64,000 bases of DNA from an uncultured bacterium (GTDB taxonomy: Bacteria > Verrucomicrobiota > Lentisphaeria > Victivallales > UBA1829): positions 25,271 through 89,270 of the forward strand of contig URNX01000009.1 in the NCBI GenBank assembly GCA_900549415.1, in the 5' to 3' direction. Under the pieces are notes generated by a model that saw only the letters and a list, made by a program, of their open reading frames with translations, did not search any database and had not been told where the DNA came from. Shown piece by piece: positions 26,411 through 34,571 of the stretch (the first letter of the stretch is position 1; each line of letters begins with the position of its first letter). Made by a program: the position numbers and the translations under genes.

Positions 26411-27202
26411 TCAAAGGTTGATGAACTGCATGCTTCCGGTGTAATAACGGGTGACCGGAAGAAGCGCATTGCCCTCCAGCCCGGTCCGGTCCATGCTGCC
26501 CGCGTGTCCGTCCGCATATCCGAGCCCGACCCGTCCGGAATGACGGAGATACAGCGCGTTCTGCTCGCTTCCGTTCCGCTTCGGACGCCAGTTCGCCGCG
26601 CCGCAGTTCGTCGAAAGAGTGAATGAATCCCCGACAAGGAAAGTCGACGACGCCATCTTCATTTTCGCCGTGTTGTGATAGATGCTCATGTCCTTCGCCC
26701 AGACGCTGAAGGATCCCAGTGCGGAATGCTGAAGATTGACCGCCGTCGTGCTTCCATCGTGCTGCGGACGGTACATCCCGTACGTCGAATAAAGTCTCCA
26801 GTTCGAAGTTCCGTTATCCGTATCGGAGGGACACCGCAGGCTTTTCGAGGTGATATACTGCCGATTTGCATGAGCATTCCAGCCGAGCGTCCCGTTCCGG
26901 TTGCTCCCGTTTCCGTCCGTCATGACCGCCGTCCACCGCGTGTACGCGCCCTCGCGGTAAACGACGACCGGCATATGGTTTTCGTAATCGTCCGCATAGA
27001 ACTGCAAAGCGCTCATGCTCTGCTTCAGGTTGTTGGTACAGGCGATGCTCCGCGCCTTTTCCCGCGCCGAGTTCAGGGCGGGAAGAAGCATGCCGGCAAG
27101 GATTGCAATGATCGAAATTACGATGAGGAGTTCTATAAGAGTGAACTTGCGGAATCTGTTCCTGAAGTATGGAACGGGTTGACGGATTGCATTCATTTTC
27201 AT
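26411..27202 (-). CDS. Type II pseudopilin-like protein (H-X9-DG)
   Basis: 263 aa. Basic leader with [22 protein letters not shown], then [17 protein letters not shown], and [12 protein letters not shown] near the C terminus (exact H-X9-DG). AAAGGA lies upstream of the ATG. It sits 12 bp downstream of the LacI gene and 18 bp upstream of the 971-aa secreted protein, the same slot that pseudopilins occupy in the other cassettes. Confidence 0.9.
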   Translation of the reverse strand: MKMNAIRQPVPYFRNRFRKFTLIELLIVISIIAILAGMLLPALNSAREKARSIACTNNLKQSMSALQFYADDYENHMPVVVYREGAYTRWTAVMTDGNGSNRNGTLGWNAHANRQYITSKSLRCPSDTDNGTSNWRLYSTYGMYRPQHDGSTTAVNLQHSALGSFSVWAKDMSIYHNTAKMKMASSTFLVGDSFTLSTNCGAANWRPKRNGSEQNALYLRHSGRVGLGYADGHAGSMDRTGLEGNALLPVTRYYTGSMQFINL

Positions 27203-27214
27203 TTCTGTGTTCCT

Positions 27215-28228
27215 TTATTTTAATTTTTGAAATTGTTCTGTTCGGAGATCCAGCAGTCTCGGAGTCTGGAGCATCAGCACGCCCGGAGCATCCGGATTCG
27301 CAAGCCGCCAGACCAGCATTTCCACCGCGCGCTCCGCCATGACGGAGAGATTCAGATCAATCATCACCGGACTCGGAAAGAAACCGCTGAGCATCAGAGA
27401 TTTGTCGCAGACCACCACACGGTCCGGCGAATATTTCCGCAGCAGCCCCAAGCTCTCCAGCGCGCAGCAGAGCTTCACTCCGCAGAGGGCGTTGAAACCA
27501 AAAAAACCGATCTTTTCATCGCCCGATTCAATCAGATTTCTCATCCGCTCCGTGAAATCCGGGTCTTCACGGTCGAACGGCATCGGTTCCGCCTGAATTC
27601 CGAGAGCTTTCATCCGGCTCAGAAAAAGAGAGATTCGCGGATGATCGGGAATCTGCACCATGTTCCGCTGCCAGACCACCGCCGCGCGGGTCACTCCGGC
27701 GCGGCGAAGCTGCCCGGACGCAAGAGAGACAACTTCATCGTCGTTCGCGGTAATCCGGTCAAGCGCTTCCCCGCGCGGATCCCAGCCGAAAACCTGAACC
27801 CCGGGGAACTTTTCCGGCAGCTGAAACCCCTGAAGATCGTTGCAGAAAACAATCGCCCGGAATTCCGAAAGCAGTTCCGGCTTCTCCAGCAGCCGGCTCA
27901 GGTTCACATACCGGTGCTCAATCCCGTAACGGCTCAACCCCTGCGAAACAACCGGCATGACGCCATCCCGCACGGGGTCTTCCTCGCCATGATCGTTCAT
28001 CAGAAGCATAACCGTCCCGGTCACCGGCTTCACAGCGGTTTTCTCTTTTGCCCGGCGGGTATAGGAGCGCGGCGAAAAACCCGATTCCGCCGCCGTACGC
28101 CGAATCCGTTCGCCCACCTCGGCCGAAAGCAGCGGCGAATTCCGCAGAGCCAGCGAGACCGTTGCCGCCGTAACATTCAGCTGTCTGGCAAGGTCATTCA
28201 GATTTCTCGGTTTCCTGCAAAGAGTCAT
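27215..28228 (-). CDS. LacI-family transcriptional regulator
   Basis: 337 aa. N-terminal HTH R-N-L-N-D-L-A-R-Q-L-N-V-T-A-A-T-V-S-L-A-L-R-N, followed by a linker and a periplasmic-binding-protein-like domain (starts V-T-G-T-V-M-L-L-M-N). It is distant from the 8873 and 34572 proteins, so each cassette has its own regulator rather than recent copies of one. GAGG lies 7 nt before the ATG. It heads the pseudopilin, 971-aa protein and CBM9-like gene cassette behind an exact-consensus promoter. Confidence 0.93.
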   Translation of the reverse strand: MTLCRKPRNLNDLARQLNVTAATVSLALRNSPLLSAEVGERIRRTAAESGFSPRSYTRRAKEKTAVKPVTGTVMLLMNDHGEEDPVRDGVMPVVSQGLSRYGIEHRYVNLSRLLEKPELLSEFRAIVFCNDLQGFQLPEKFPGVQVFGWDPRGEALDRITANDDEVVSLASGQLRRAGVTRAAVVWQRNMVQIPDHPRISLFLSRMKALGIQAEPMPFDREDPDFTERMRNLIESGDEKIGFFGFNALCGVKLCCALESLGLLRKYSPDRVVVCDKSLMLSGFFPSPVMIDLNLSVMAERAVEMLVWRLANPDAPGVLMLQTPRLLDLRTEQFQKLK

Positions 28229-28258
28229 CTTTCATCCTCAAACGTTTCTATGCCTTAA

Positions 28259-28287
28259 ATTATAACACAAAACCGTTTTTTTGTCAA
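28259..28287 (-). promoter_or_regulatory. Exact-consensus sigma70 promoter for the 28228 cassette
   Basis: Minus strand TTGACA (28287-28282), 17-bp spacer, TATAAT (28264-28259), TGT before the -10. A short dyad, AAACGTTT, lies between the -10 and the LacI start and may be the operator core. Confidence 0.85.
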
Positions 28288-28366
28288 CGGCACTTTAAAA
28301 TTTATTTGAAAATTAATTTTAAATGAATTTTTAAATAAAACGTCCTTCTCCGCAACTTTTTCCCGT

Positions 28367-28394
28367 TTGATTTGTCAAAAAATATGACTATATT
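28367..28394 (+). promoter_or_regulatory. Probable promoter of the metallopeptidase gene
   Basis: TTGATT, 16-bp spacer, TATATT, 30 bp before the start at 28425; AAGGAGG is the ribosome-binding site. Confidence 0.45.
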
Positions 28395-28424
28395 ACCACA
28401 TCTCAAACAAGGAGGAACCATACA

Positions 28425-29120
28425 ATGTTTTTCGACCCCGTTTACCTGCTCTTTATGATTCCCGGGCTCATCATCGCCGGAATCGCATCAATGCTGACCA
28501 AATCCACTTTTGAAAAATACTCCCATGTCCCGGCGCAATCCGGAATGACCGGCGCCCAGGCGGCGGCTAGAATGCTCGCCTCGGCGGGAATCCGCAACGT
28601 CCGCATCGAGGCCGTGAACGGTTTCCTCACCGACCATTACGATCCCTCCTGCCGTACGCTCCGCCTCTCCGAAAGCGTCTACGCAAGCTCAAGCCTCTCC
28701 GCGATCGGCGTCGCATGTCATGAGGCCGGACACGCCATTCAGGACGCCGCGGAGTACAAGCCCATGTATCTGCGCAGCGCGCTCGTGCCCGTCACGAACT
28801 TCGCTTCAACATTCTCCTATTTCATTCTGATCGCCGGATTCATCTTCCAGTCTTCCGGACTCGTCCTCTTCGGCGCAATTCTGTTCAGCGCGGCGGTGCT
28901 CTTCGCCATCGTCACCCTTCCCGTCGAGTGGGACGCCTCGTCAAGAGCGAAAAAACTCATGGTCCGGTGCGGAATCGTCTCCGCAAGCGAACAGGAACAG
29001 GCGGGACAGGTGCTCAACGCGGCGTTCATGACCTACCTCGCCGCCGCAATCAGCTCTCTGCTCACGCTCATCTACTACCTCTTCCGCGCCGGAGTCTTCG
29101 GCGGAAGGTCCGATGACTGA
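28425..29120 (+). CDS. Neutral zinc metallopeptidase, YugP-like membrane protein
   Basis: 231 aa. Hydrophobic segments at residues ~5-25, ~125-165 and ~205-225 make it an inner-membrane protein. H-E-A-G-H at residues 99-103 is the HExxH-type zinc motif, preceded by V-A-C. A-Q-A-A-A-R-M-L and L-P-V-E-W-D-A-S are characteristic of the YugP/peptidase_Mx family. Function in the family is poorly known; membrane protein quality control is suspected. Single gene between two promoters. Confidence 0.9.
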   Translation: MFFDPVYLLFMIPGLIIAGIASMLTKSTFEKYSHVPAQSGMTGAQAAARMLASAGIRNVRIEAVNGFLTDHYDPSCRTLRLSESVYASSSLSAIGVACHEAGHAIQDAAEYKPMYLRSALVPVTNFASTFSYFILIAGFIFQSSGLVLFGAILFSAAVLFAIVTLPVEWDASSRAKKLMVRCGIVSASEQEQAGQVLNAAFMTYLAAAISSLLTLIYYLFRAGVFGGRSDD

Positions 29121-29151
29121 CGCCTTTTTCCGGATTTATTCCGATTCGCAT

Positions 29152-29180
29152 TTGAATTCATGCCGTTCGCGTGATATTCT
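29152..29180 (+). promoter_or_regulatory. Probable promoter of the PSP1-family gene
   Basis: TTGAAT, 17-bp spacer, TATTCT, 64 bp upstream of the start at 29245. Confidence 0.55.
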
Positions 29181-29190
29181 ATAAAGATTG

Positions 29191-29222
29191 GTGATTTCAA
29201 TCGCCCGGACTGTTGAAATCAC
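29191..29222 (+). promoter_or_regulatory. 5'-UTR hairpin before the PSP1-family gene
   Basis: GTGATTTCAA (29191-29200) and TTGAAATCAC (29213-29222) form a perfect 10-bp stem with a 12-nt loop directly after the probable transcription start. No T-run follows, so it looks like an mRNA-stabilising or regulatory 5' stem rather than a terminator. Confidence 0.6.
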
Positions 29223-29244
29223 ACCAGAGACTGGAGAAAAATAA

Positions 29245-30153
29245 ATGGAAATGTTATACGAAGTACAAGTCGACAGCGGCGTCCGCTACCGTGCGATCGG
29301 CGACGATTCTCTCATGCTCAGGCAGGAGGATTTCTGCGTCGTCCGCAAAGATTTCTATCTGGACATCGCGAAAGTCGTCCGCATCTGCCGCGAGGCAACC
29401 CCCGAGGATCATCATCAGGAACCCCAGGGACCCGACAAGAAGACCGAAACGCCCGTCATTCAGCGCAAAGCCACCGTCATGGACCAGAGCAAGGCCACCG
29501 AAAACGCGGTCCGGGCAAAGTCCGCCATGCGCGTCGCAGCCCAGCACGTCGAACTCCTCCAGCTTCCCATGAAGCTCATCAATGCACATTATTCTTTCGA
29601 CGGAAAGCTCGTCACCGTGCAGTTCAGCGCAGACGGACGCGTCGACTTCCGTGAACTCGTCAAACAGCTCTCCAACGCGCTCAACACCCGCATCGAGCTC
29701 CGTCAGATCGGCGTGCGCGACGAAACCGCCGCAATCGGCGGAATCGCCCCCTGCGGACGCGTTCTCTGCTGCCGATCCTTCCTGCGCGACTTCGCCTCCA
29801 TCAACGTGAAAATGGCGAAAGAACAGGATCTCTCCCTCACGCCCTCCACGATTTCCGGTGTCTGCGGACGTCTCAAATGCTGTCTCAAATACGAGCATGA
29901 GGGCTATCTGGAAATGGAAAAAACCATGCCCCGCCGCGGCGACTGCTGCGAATGTCCGGAAGGACGCGGGCGCATCGTCGACCGCAACCTGCTCACCCAG
30001 ACCGTCGTTGTCGCTCTGGAGGACTCCGGACGCAACGTAACCTTCTCCAAAGACGACGTCCGCGTCGTCTATCCGGAAAAGCACAAAATGCCGAAGAAAG
30101 ACGGAAAGTGCTGCGGCAACTGCTGTAAAAACGACGGCGGCAGAAAACAATGA
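29245..30153 (+). CDS. PSP1-domain protein (YaaT/RicT-like)
   Basis: 302 aa, cytoplasmic. The PSP1 domain is recognised by V-S-A-D-G-style strands (V-Q-F-S-A-D-G-R-V-D-F-R-E-L), I-E-L-R-Q-I-G-V-R-D-E, G-G-I-A-P-C-G-R-V-L-C-C and C-G-R-L-K-C-C-L-K-Y-E; the Cys pairs match the Fe-S-binding cysteines of B. subtilis RicT. In Firmicutes this protein acts with RicA and RicF in mRNA processing by RNase Y. In this phylum the role is unknown. Residues ~60-95 form a lysine-rich linker. The stop overlaps the next gene (ATGA). Confidence 0.88.
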   Translation: MEMLYEVQVDSGVRYRAIGDDSLMLRQEDFCVVRKDFYLDIAKVVRICREATPEDHHQEPQGPDKKTETPVIQRKATVMDQSKATENAVRAKSAMRVAAQHVELLQLPMKLINAHYSFDGKLVTVQFSADGRVDFRELVKQLSNALNTRIELRQIGVRDETAAIGGIAPCGRVLCCRSFLRDFASINVKMAKEQDLSLTPSTISGVCGRLKCCLKYEHEGYLEMEKTMPRRGDCCECPEGRGRIVDRNLLTQTVVVALEDSGRNVTFSKDDVRVVYPEKHKMPKKDGKCCGNCCKNDGGRKQ

Positions 30154-30512
30154 AACCGGGCGATCCAATCAAGTGCCCCCATTGCGGAGCGGATTCTTTT
30201 CTGAAGAAGGAATCCGTCATGGACGGCTGGACGAAAGTCGGGGAAGTGCTGAAATGCGTCTCCTGCTCTGCCGTCATCGAGGACTGTTCAAAACAGGAAA
30301 ACGAGTGTAAAAAGCCGGATTTGACGGATCGTTTCCGTCAATTTCTCGGTTCTGACGGAGAAGAATCCGTCAAAGTTGATTTGTCCGAAAAGGACTGCCG
30401 TTTCTGCAAGGACTGCGCGAACATGGTTCCGCACCCGTTCCAACTCCGCTGCGCGCTGACGGGCCGATCCGTCAATCCGATGGACGACTGCGCTCATTTC
30501 AAGAAGAAATGA
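30150..30512 (+). CDS. Zinc-ribbon protein of unknown function
   Basis: 120 aa. C-P-H-C-G-A and C-V-S-C form one zinc ribbon (residues ~10-40). C-R-F-C-K-D-C and R-C-A-L-T-G-R ... D-C-A-H-F form a second metal site near the C terminus. It is coupled to the PSP1 gene by a 4-bp overlap. The DNA of this gene is packed with the heptamer TCCGTCA or its complement, described separately. No function assigned; RNA or protein binding is plausible given the partner. Confidence 0.78.
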   Translation: MKPGDPIKCPHCGADSFLKKESVMDGWTKVGEVLKCVSCSAVIEDCSKQENECKKPDLTDRFRQFLGSDGEESVKVDLSEKDCRFCKDCANMVPHPFQLRCALTGRSVNPMDDCAHFKKK

Positions 30513-30524
30513 CGGATTGACGGA
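30213..30524. repeat. Cluster of TCCGTCA/TGACGGA heptamers
   Basis: TCCGTCA occurs at about 30213, 30334, 30366 and 30468, and TGACGGA at 30322, 30353, 30510 and 30518. Two pairs face each other with 5- or 6-nt gaps (30322-30340 and 30353-30372). Eight copies in about 310 bp is far above chance for a heptamer. Confidence 0.7.
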
Positions 30525-30542
30525 TACGCAAAACGGCGAAAA

Positions 30543-30572
30543 AAACGGAAGCATCCGGAGACGCTTCCGTTT
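30543..30572 (-). terminator. Rho-independent terminator (bidirectional stem)
   Basis: AAACGGAAGC and GCTTCCGTTT pair around 10 nt. On the minus strand the stem runs into a T7 stretch, ending the cassette transcribed from 35662. On the plus strand it follows the zinc-ribbon gene with only a short T-run. Confidence 0.82.
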
Positions 30573-30582
30573 GCACCGGCGG

Positions 30583-31116
30583 TTAATCCGCGTAAACGAT
30601 GCGGACGTTGCGGATCCAGTAGGCGATATTCCGGTCCTTCGCATTCAGGCCGATGCGGAGAGTCCGGATCTGTTCCGGATTCAGATCGTCGCGGAGCAGG
30701 GAAACCGAACGTTCCTCCCATTGTTCCGTCGGAGCGTCGACGTTCAGGTGAACCGACTTGCGCTTGCCTTCCGCATTCACAAACACGGGAATGACAAGCA
30801 TGAACTTCACGTTCTCCGCCGGCACGGCCTTTACTTCGAATCTCAGCTCCACCGCGTTTTTCATCGACTCCGCAGGAAGATTCAGCGAAAATCCCGGATA
30901 AACCCAGAAATCTTTGACATCGTCGCGGAAAACGGGCGTAAATTTCATTCCGCGCGCTTCGCTGTCATAGGCGATGTTGAGTTTTCCCGGCACATTCCGA
31001 TCCCACGCGGAAGGGTCGTTCACCCGTGCGAAGTCCACAGTTTTTTCCCCCGCGAACAGTGCCGCCCCGATGGACAGAGCGGCCATTGCTCCGATAATCT
31101 TTCTCTTCATTTTCAC
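30583..31116 (-). CDS. Secreted single-domain protein, paralogous to the GH39-like enzyme's C terminus
   Basis: 177 aa with signal peptide (residues 1-22). The mature part is one beta-sandwich-like domain. It aligns with the last ~150 residues of the neighbouring 31122 enzyme: W-V-Y-P-G-F-S-L-N-L-P against W-I-Y-P-T-Y-E-L-Q-L-P, and R-I-G-L-N ... Y-W-I-R-N-V-R-I in both. So the cassette makes the same domain both tethered to an enzyme and free. A glycan-binding role is likely but unproven. It is 5 bp downstream of the enzyme gene. Confidence 0.82.
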   Translation of the reverse strand: MKMKRKIIGAMAALSIGAALFAGEKTVDFARVNDPSAWDRNVPGKLNIAYDSEARGMKFTPVFRDDVKDFWVYPGFSLNLPAESMKNAVELRFEVKAVPAENVKFMLVIPVFVNAEGKRKSVHLNVDAPTEQWEERSVSLLRDDLNPEQIRTLRIGLNAKDRNIAYWIRNVRIVYAD

Positions 31117-31121
31117 TCTCC

Positions 31122-33581
31122 TTATTTGTTGTAAAGGATGCGGACATTCCGGATCCAGTAGGTGATCGAATCGGTGTTCGGATTCAGACCGATGCGGATT
31201 TTCACGATCCGCTCCGGATTCGTTTTGCTCAGGGAAACCTGACAGGTCTTCCAGTCGCCCGACGGCTTCGGCATCCGGAGATGGTCCGTGCGGAACTTCC
31301 CCTGTTCATCCTGTGTCACAGTCATGGTGAGCATGAACAGCACCTTGTCCGACGGTTCCGCCTTCACATCGAAGACAATGCTGTTCGCGTTCTTCAGAGA
31401 TTCCTGCGGAAGCTGGAGCTCGTAGGTCGGATAAATCCAGCGGTCGCCGCGAGCGGAAAATTTCGTTTCAAACCGGATCGCCTGCTCCGCATGGTCGTTT
31501 GTGATGGTCATGCGACCGGAACTGTTACGCTTCCAGTTTCCGGCGTCCTGCATTTCCGGATAGATCACCACGCGCGATTCCGCCTGACGCTTTGCGCTGT
31601 TGAACATATCCATCTCCAGCGGACTGACCGCTTTGCCGTTGAAAGTTCCCGCAACCGTCATGGTCGCGGTGAAGTCTTTCCGGAAAACGGGCACGACTTC
31701 AAGGGGGAAAACCGCTTTGCCGAACGGCTTCAGCGTCACGGTCTGCGGAAGACCGGAGACTTCAACGCCCTCCGGATGAACGGTTCCCGTTTTCGGTTCC
31801 GCCGAGAGGTTCCAGACTTCCAGAGTCAGTTTCGCTTTTTCTTTCGTCACGTCAACCGCGTCTTTTTCCGAACTCAACCGGAAATCTTCCGAAAGCGCGA
31901 CGCGGTAGACGATTGTGCGGTCGTACGGAGTTTCCGCCGGGGCGAAATTTCTTTTGCCGCGCACAAACGGAACGGAAGGTTTCAGCCCCGCGAGTCCGCT
32001 GATGTAAGCGGGCATGCGCGTGGAATTCAGTACCAGTTTCCCGTTCTTCGCCTCCGTACGGAACGGCGTGCCGAAAATATCCGTTCCGCTGTAAACCCCG
32101 TCTTTGGCGGCAAGAGTGAGCGTACGGCTGAAGGGGTCATCCGTAATCTCCGGACGCTCGCCGCCCTCATCGACTTCCGAAACGCTCCAGAACGCAACCG
32201 TCTGCAATCCGTCCGGCTGACGGAACAGGAACGCTCTGATCTCTTTCCCAGCCTCCATCTTCCCCTCAAGGACAGCGGAGCCGAGCATATCGGCAAGGTT
32301 TGAAAACGCCGTGTATCCGGGCTTGACGGTGTAGTCGCGCCGCATCAGCCCCCAGTCTTTGGCTCCTCCGTTTTCATTGTATGCAGGAAGAACAAAGAAA
32401 AAATCGCGATCCGCACCGAGGTTCTGCATTCCGATCATCATTTTCGGAAGATATTCGGCTACAACGAGTTCCTGACGCGGAGAATGGCGCTTGACTCCGC
32501 GGATCCCGCTCTCCTCCTGCGCGGCGCCCTCCGCGCGGCACCCGCTTTCCGTAAACCAGAGCGGACGCTCCGAAACGCCGTACTGTTTCCGGAAAGCTTC
32601 TATCTTCGCAAAGATTTCCGGATAACGGTTAAGCGGCGCGTAGGTGTGAACATTGAAAATGTCAAAATAATCCCGGAGTCCGTTCTTCAGCATGGAGTGC
32701 GCATAAGGCGACACGGTCCGCGCAAGCCCGCCGAATGCAACCGGAAGCGACGGGTCGCCGGCTTTGAATCCAAGATACGCGGCCTTCATCGCGGCGGCAT
32801 AATCCCAGGCGCCTTCCGGAGCGAAACCGATGTCCTGTTCGTTCCAGAACTCCCAGTCCGTCATTTTACCTTTGAAAGCGACTGCGAGCGTTTTGCAGAA
32901 TTCATAGACGGCGCCGAGATCGGCGGGAAGTTTTTCATTGCCGCCGCGGTTCCAGACCGGCGTATCGTGAAACATGCCCGAAATCCCGATTCCGCGGGCG
33001 GAAAGCAGTTCGGCATTCTGCATGTAGCGTCCCCAGGAGAATTCTCCCCGCTTGCGCTCGCAATCCGTCCAGCGCAGACGGTCACGGATAACCGTCATGC
33101 CGCCGCGCCTCGCAGCTTCCGAAACAATCCCGTATGCAGCTTCGGGATGGATTACGTTGCGGCGGTTCGGTTCCGCAAGCCAGCTCTGGGCGCTGTCCAC
33201 CGCATAGAACATCTCGGGATTGTGCGTGCGTTTCGCCGGATCGGGAACGACAGTGAAGGTGCGGACGCCGGAGAACACCGCATCGGACGACGACAGTTTC
33301 AGTTTGTAATATCCGTTCGGCAACGCCTCCAGGGCAAGAGTTCCGTCCGGAGCGAACATTCCGCTGCGCAGTTCGATGTCCTTCCAGTCGAGCAGACTCC
33401 ATTTCACTTCACCGGGATTCCGTAATTTCAGCGTGAACTTCAGCGGTTCCCCCTGAATGAAAACCGTTGCGGGGGCATGAACCGTCACCGCACGCGCAGC
33501 ATCCTCGGCCTCCGCATGAAACGGAGCGAACAGACAGCCTGCGGCAAGCGCGGCGAAAAAAAATGTTTTTTTATGCTTCAT
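31122..33581 (-). CDS. Secreted GH39-like glycoside hydrolase with C-terminal binding domain
   Basis: 819 aa from the second of two adjacent ATG codons, which AAAGGAG suits best (6-nt spacing). Signal peptide: M-K-H-K-K-T-F-F-F-A-A-L-A-A-G-C. After an Ig-like region, a clan-A barrel carries D-W-E-F-W-N-E-Q-D (acid/base Glu near 248) and L-W-F-T-E-S-G-C (nucleophile Glu near 345). Then come beta-domains and a C-terminal domain shared with the 30583 protein. Relatives act on xylosides or uronides; the substrate here is not readable. Third gene of the LacI cassette, 16 bp after the pseudopilin. Confidence 0.82.
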   Translation of the reverse strand: MKHKKTFFFAALAAGCLFAPFHAEAEDAARAVTVHAPATVFIQGEPLKFTLKLRNPGEVKWSLLDWKDIELRSGMFAPDGTLALEALPNGYYKLKLSSSDAVFSGVRTFTVVPDPAKRTHNPEMFYAVDSAQSWLAEPNRRNVIHPEAAYGIVSEAARRGGMTVIRDRLRWTDCERKRGEFSWGRYMQNAELLSARGIGISGMFHDTPVWNRGGNEKLPADLGAVYEFCKTLAVAFKGKMTDWEFWNEQDIGFAPEGAWDYAAAMKAAYLGFKAGDPSLPVAFGGLARTVSPYAHSMLKNGLRDYFDIFNVHTYAPLNRYPEIFAKIEAFRKQYGVSERPLWFTESGCRAEGAAQEESGIRGVKRHSPRQELVVAEYLPKMMIGMQNLGADRDFFFVLPAYNENGGAKDWGLMRRDYTVKPGYTAFSNLADMLGSAVLEGKMEAGKEIRAFLFRQPDGLQTVAFWSVSEVDEGGERPEITDDPFSRTLTLAAKDGVYSGTDIFGTPFRTEAKNGKLVLNSTRMPAYISGLAGLKPSVPFVRGKRNFAPAETPYDRTIVYRVALSEDFRLSSEKDAVDVTKEKAKLTLEVWNLSAEPKTGTVHPEGVEVSGLPQTVTLKPFGKAVFPLEVVPVFRKDFTATMTVAGTFNGKAVSPLEMDMFNSAKRQAESRVVIYPEMQDAGNWKRNSSGRMTITNDHAEQAIRFETKFSARGDRWIYPTYELQLPQESLKNANSIVFDVKAEPSDKVLFMLTMTVTQDEQGKFRTDHLRMPKPSGDWKTCQVSLSKTNPERIVKIRIGLNPNTDSITYWIRNVRILYNK

Positions 33582-33597
33582 CATTGTCTCCTTTATT

Positions 33598-34368
33598 TTA
33601 CTGCAGTTGAGAATCATCCGGACTGGCGCCCCAGAACCAGGAAACCCAGCGCGCTCCCGCGTTTGCCCAGACGCGCGCCCGCTGATTCGCGACATGACCG
33701 TCACCGAACGTGTGATTCGCCGTCAGCACGGGATGCCGAAACGCGATTACCCCCGTATTCTTCCAGCCCGAAGGAGCCCATTCACCGCTCTCCTCATAAG
33801 AAATCATGTGCGCATAGCCACGCTCCGACTTCATATCCGCATAGAGCAGACGCTCCGTCGGACGCTTCAGCGCGGTGAGGCGCCAGCGGTGCGCATAGGA
33901 TGCGCTGTCCGCTGAAAACATGAAGCGGTTGGGTCCGATATGCTGATTCCCGACCGTCGCATAATCAATCCATTCGGTAACAGCGGGGCATCTCATGCTT
34001 GCAAGTTTCGGACGGTGCAGTCCGTCATTGTTCCGCTCGATGAAGTCTGCATTTCCGTTGATCGCTTTCTTCGCAACATAACTCCAGAGCAAAGTCATGC
34101 AGACCGGTTTGTACATTCCGACCTGGTGTTCAATCGGCAGGAATCCGGCATTATCGTCCGCATACATGAAAGTATAGGTTCCGAGCTGTTTCTGATTCGA
34201 CGCGCAGCTGATCGCTCTCGCCTTGTCACGCGCCTTTCCGAGCGCAGGGAGAAGCATCCCGGCAAGGATGGCGATGATGGCAATTACCACAAGGAGCTCT
34301 ATAAGGGTGAATTCGTTGAAATTTCCCTTGAAATATGAAATATTTCTTCTGGCTGAATGAAGTTTCAT
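33598..34368 (-). CDS. Type II pseudopilin-like protein
   Basis: 256 aa. [21 protein letters not shown] with a short leader, then [17 protein letters not shown]. The C-terminal H...F-G-D-G-H motif has 10 rather than 9 residues between His and DG. AAAGGCAGG precedes the ATG. It lies between the LacI gene (with a 203-bp gap holding a possible 44-aa ORF) and the GH39-like enzyme. Confidence 0.88.
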   Translation of the reverse strand: MKLHSARRNISYFKGNFNEFTLIELLVVIAIIAILAGMLLPALGKARDKARAISCASNQKQLGTYTFMYADDNAGFLPIEHQVGMYKPVCMTLLWSYVAKKAINGNADFIERNNDGLHRPKLASMRCPAVTEWIDYATVGNQHIGPNRFMFSADSASYAHRWRLTALKRPTERLLYADMKSERGYAHMISYEESGEWAPSGWKNTGVIAFRHPVLTANHTFGDGHVANQRARVWANAGARWVSWFWGASPDDSQLQ

Positions 34369-34372
34369 TGTG

Positions 34373-34507
34373 TCACCTGCCTTTCGTTTTCTGGTTCCGG
34401 TTAAGTTCGGGAGAATCTCTGAAATAGAAATTTGTCATTTCGTATTTCCTCTGGTTTTGCGCGTTTTCCGCAATGTGTTCCATACGGAACGGTGATTTCC
34501 GTTTCAT
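34373..34507 (-). CDS. Possible small ORF (44 aa) in the LacI-pseudopilin gap
   Basis: Starts [19 protein letters not shown], highly polar, no known domain. Its stop lies 4 bp before the pseudopilin ATG. The sequence before its start (GAAAGGCAGG...AATGAAAC) closely resembles that before the pseudopilin start, so it may be a remnant of a duplicated start region. Outside this ORF the 34369-34571 gap holds nothing I can name. Confidence 0.3.
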   Translation of the reverse strand: MKRKSPFRMEHIAENAQNQRKYEMTNFYFRDSPELNRNQKTKGR

Positions 34508-34571
34508 TCTGCCGCCTGCCTTTCATTTTGTCTTTTGTTATTTTGCGAAAAATATATACTCTGTTCATTGC

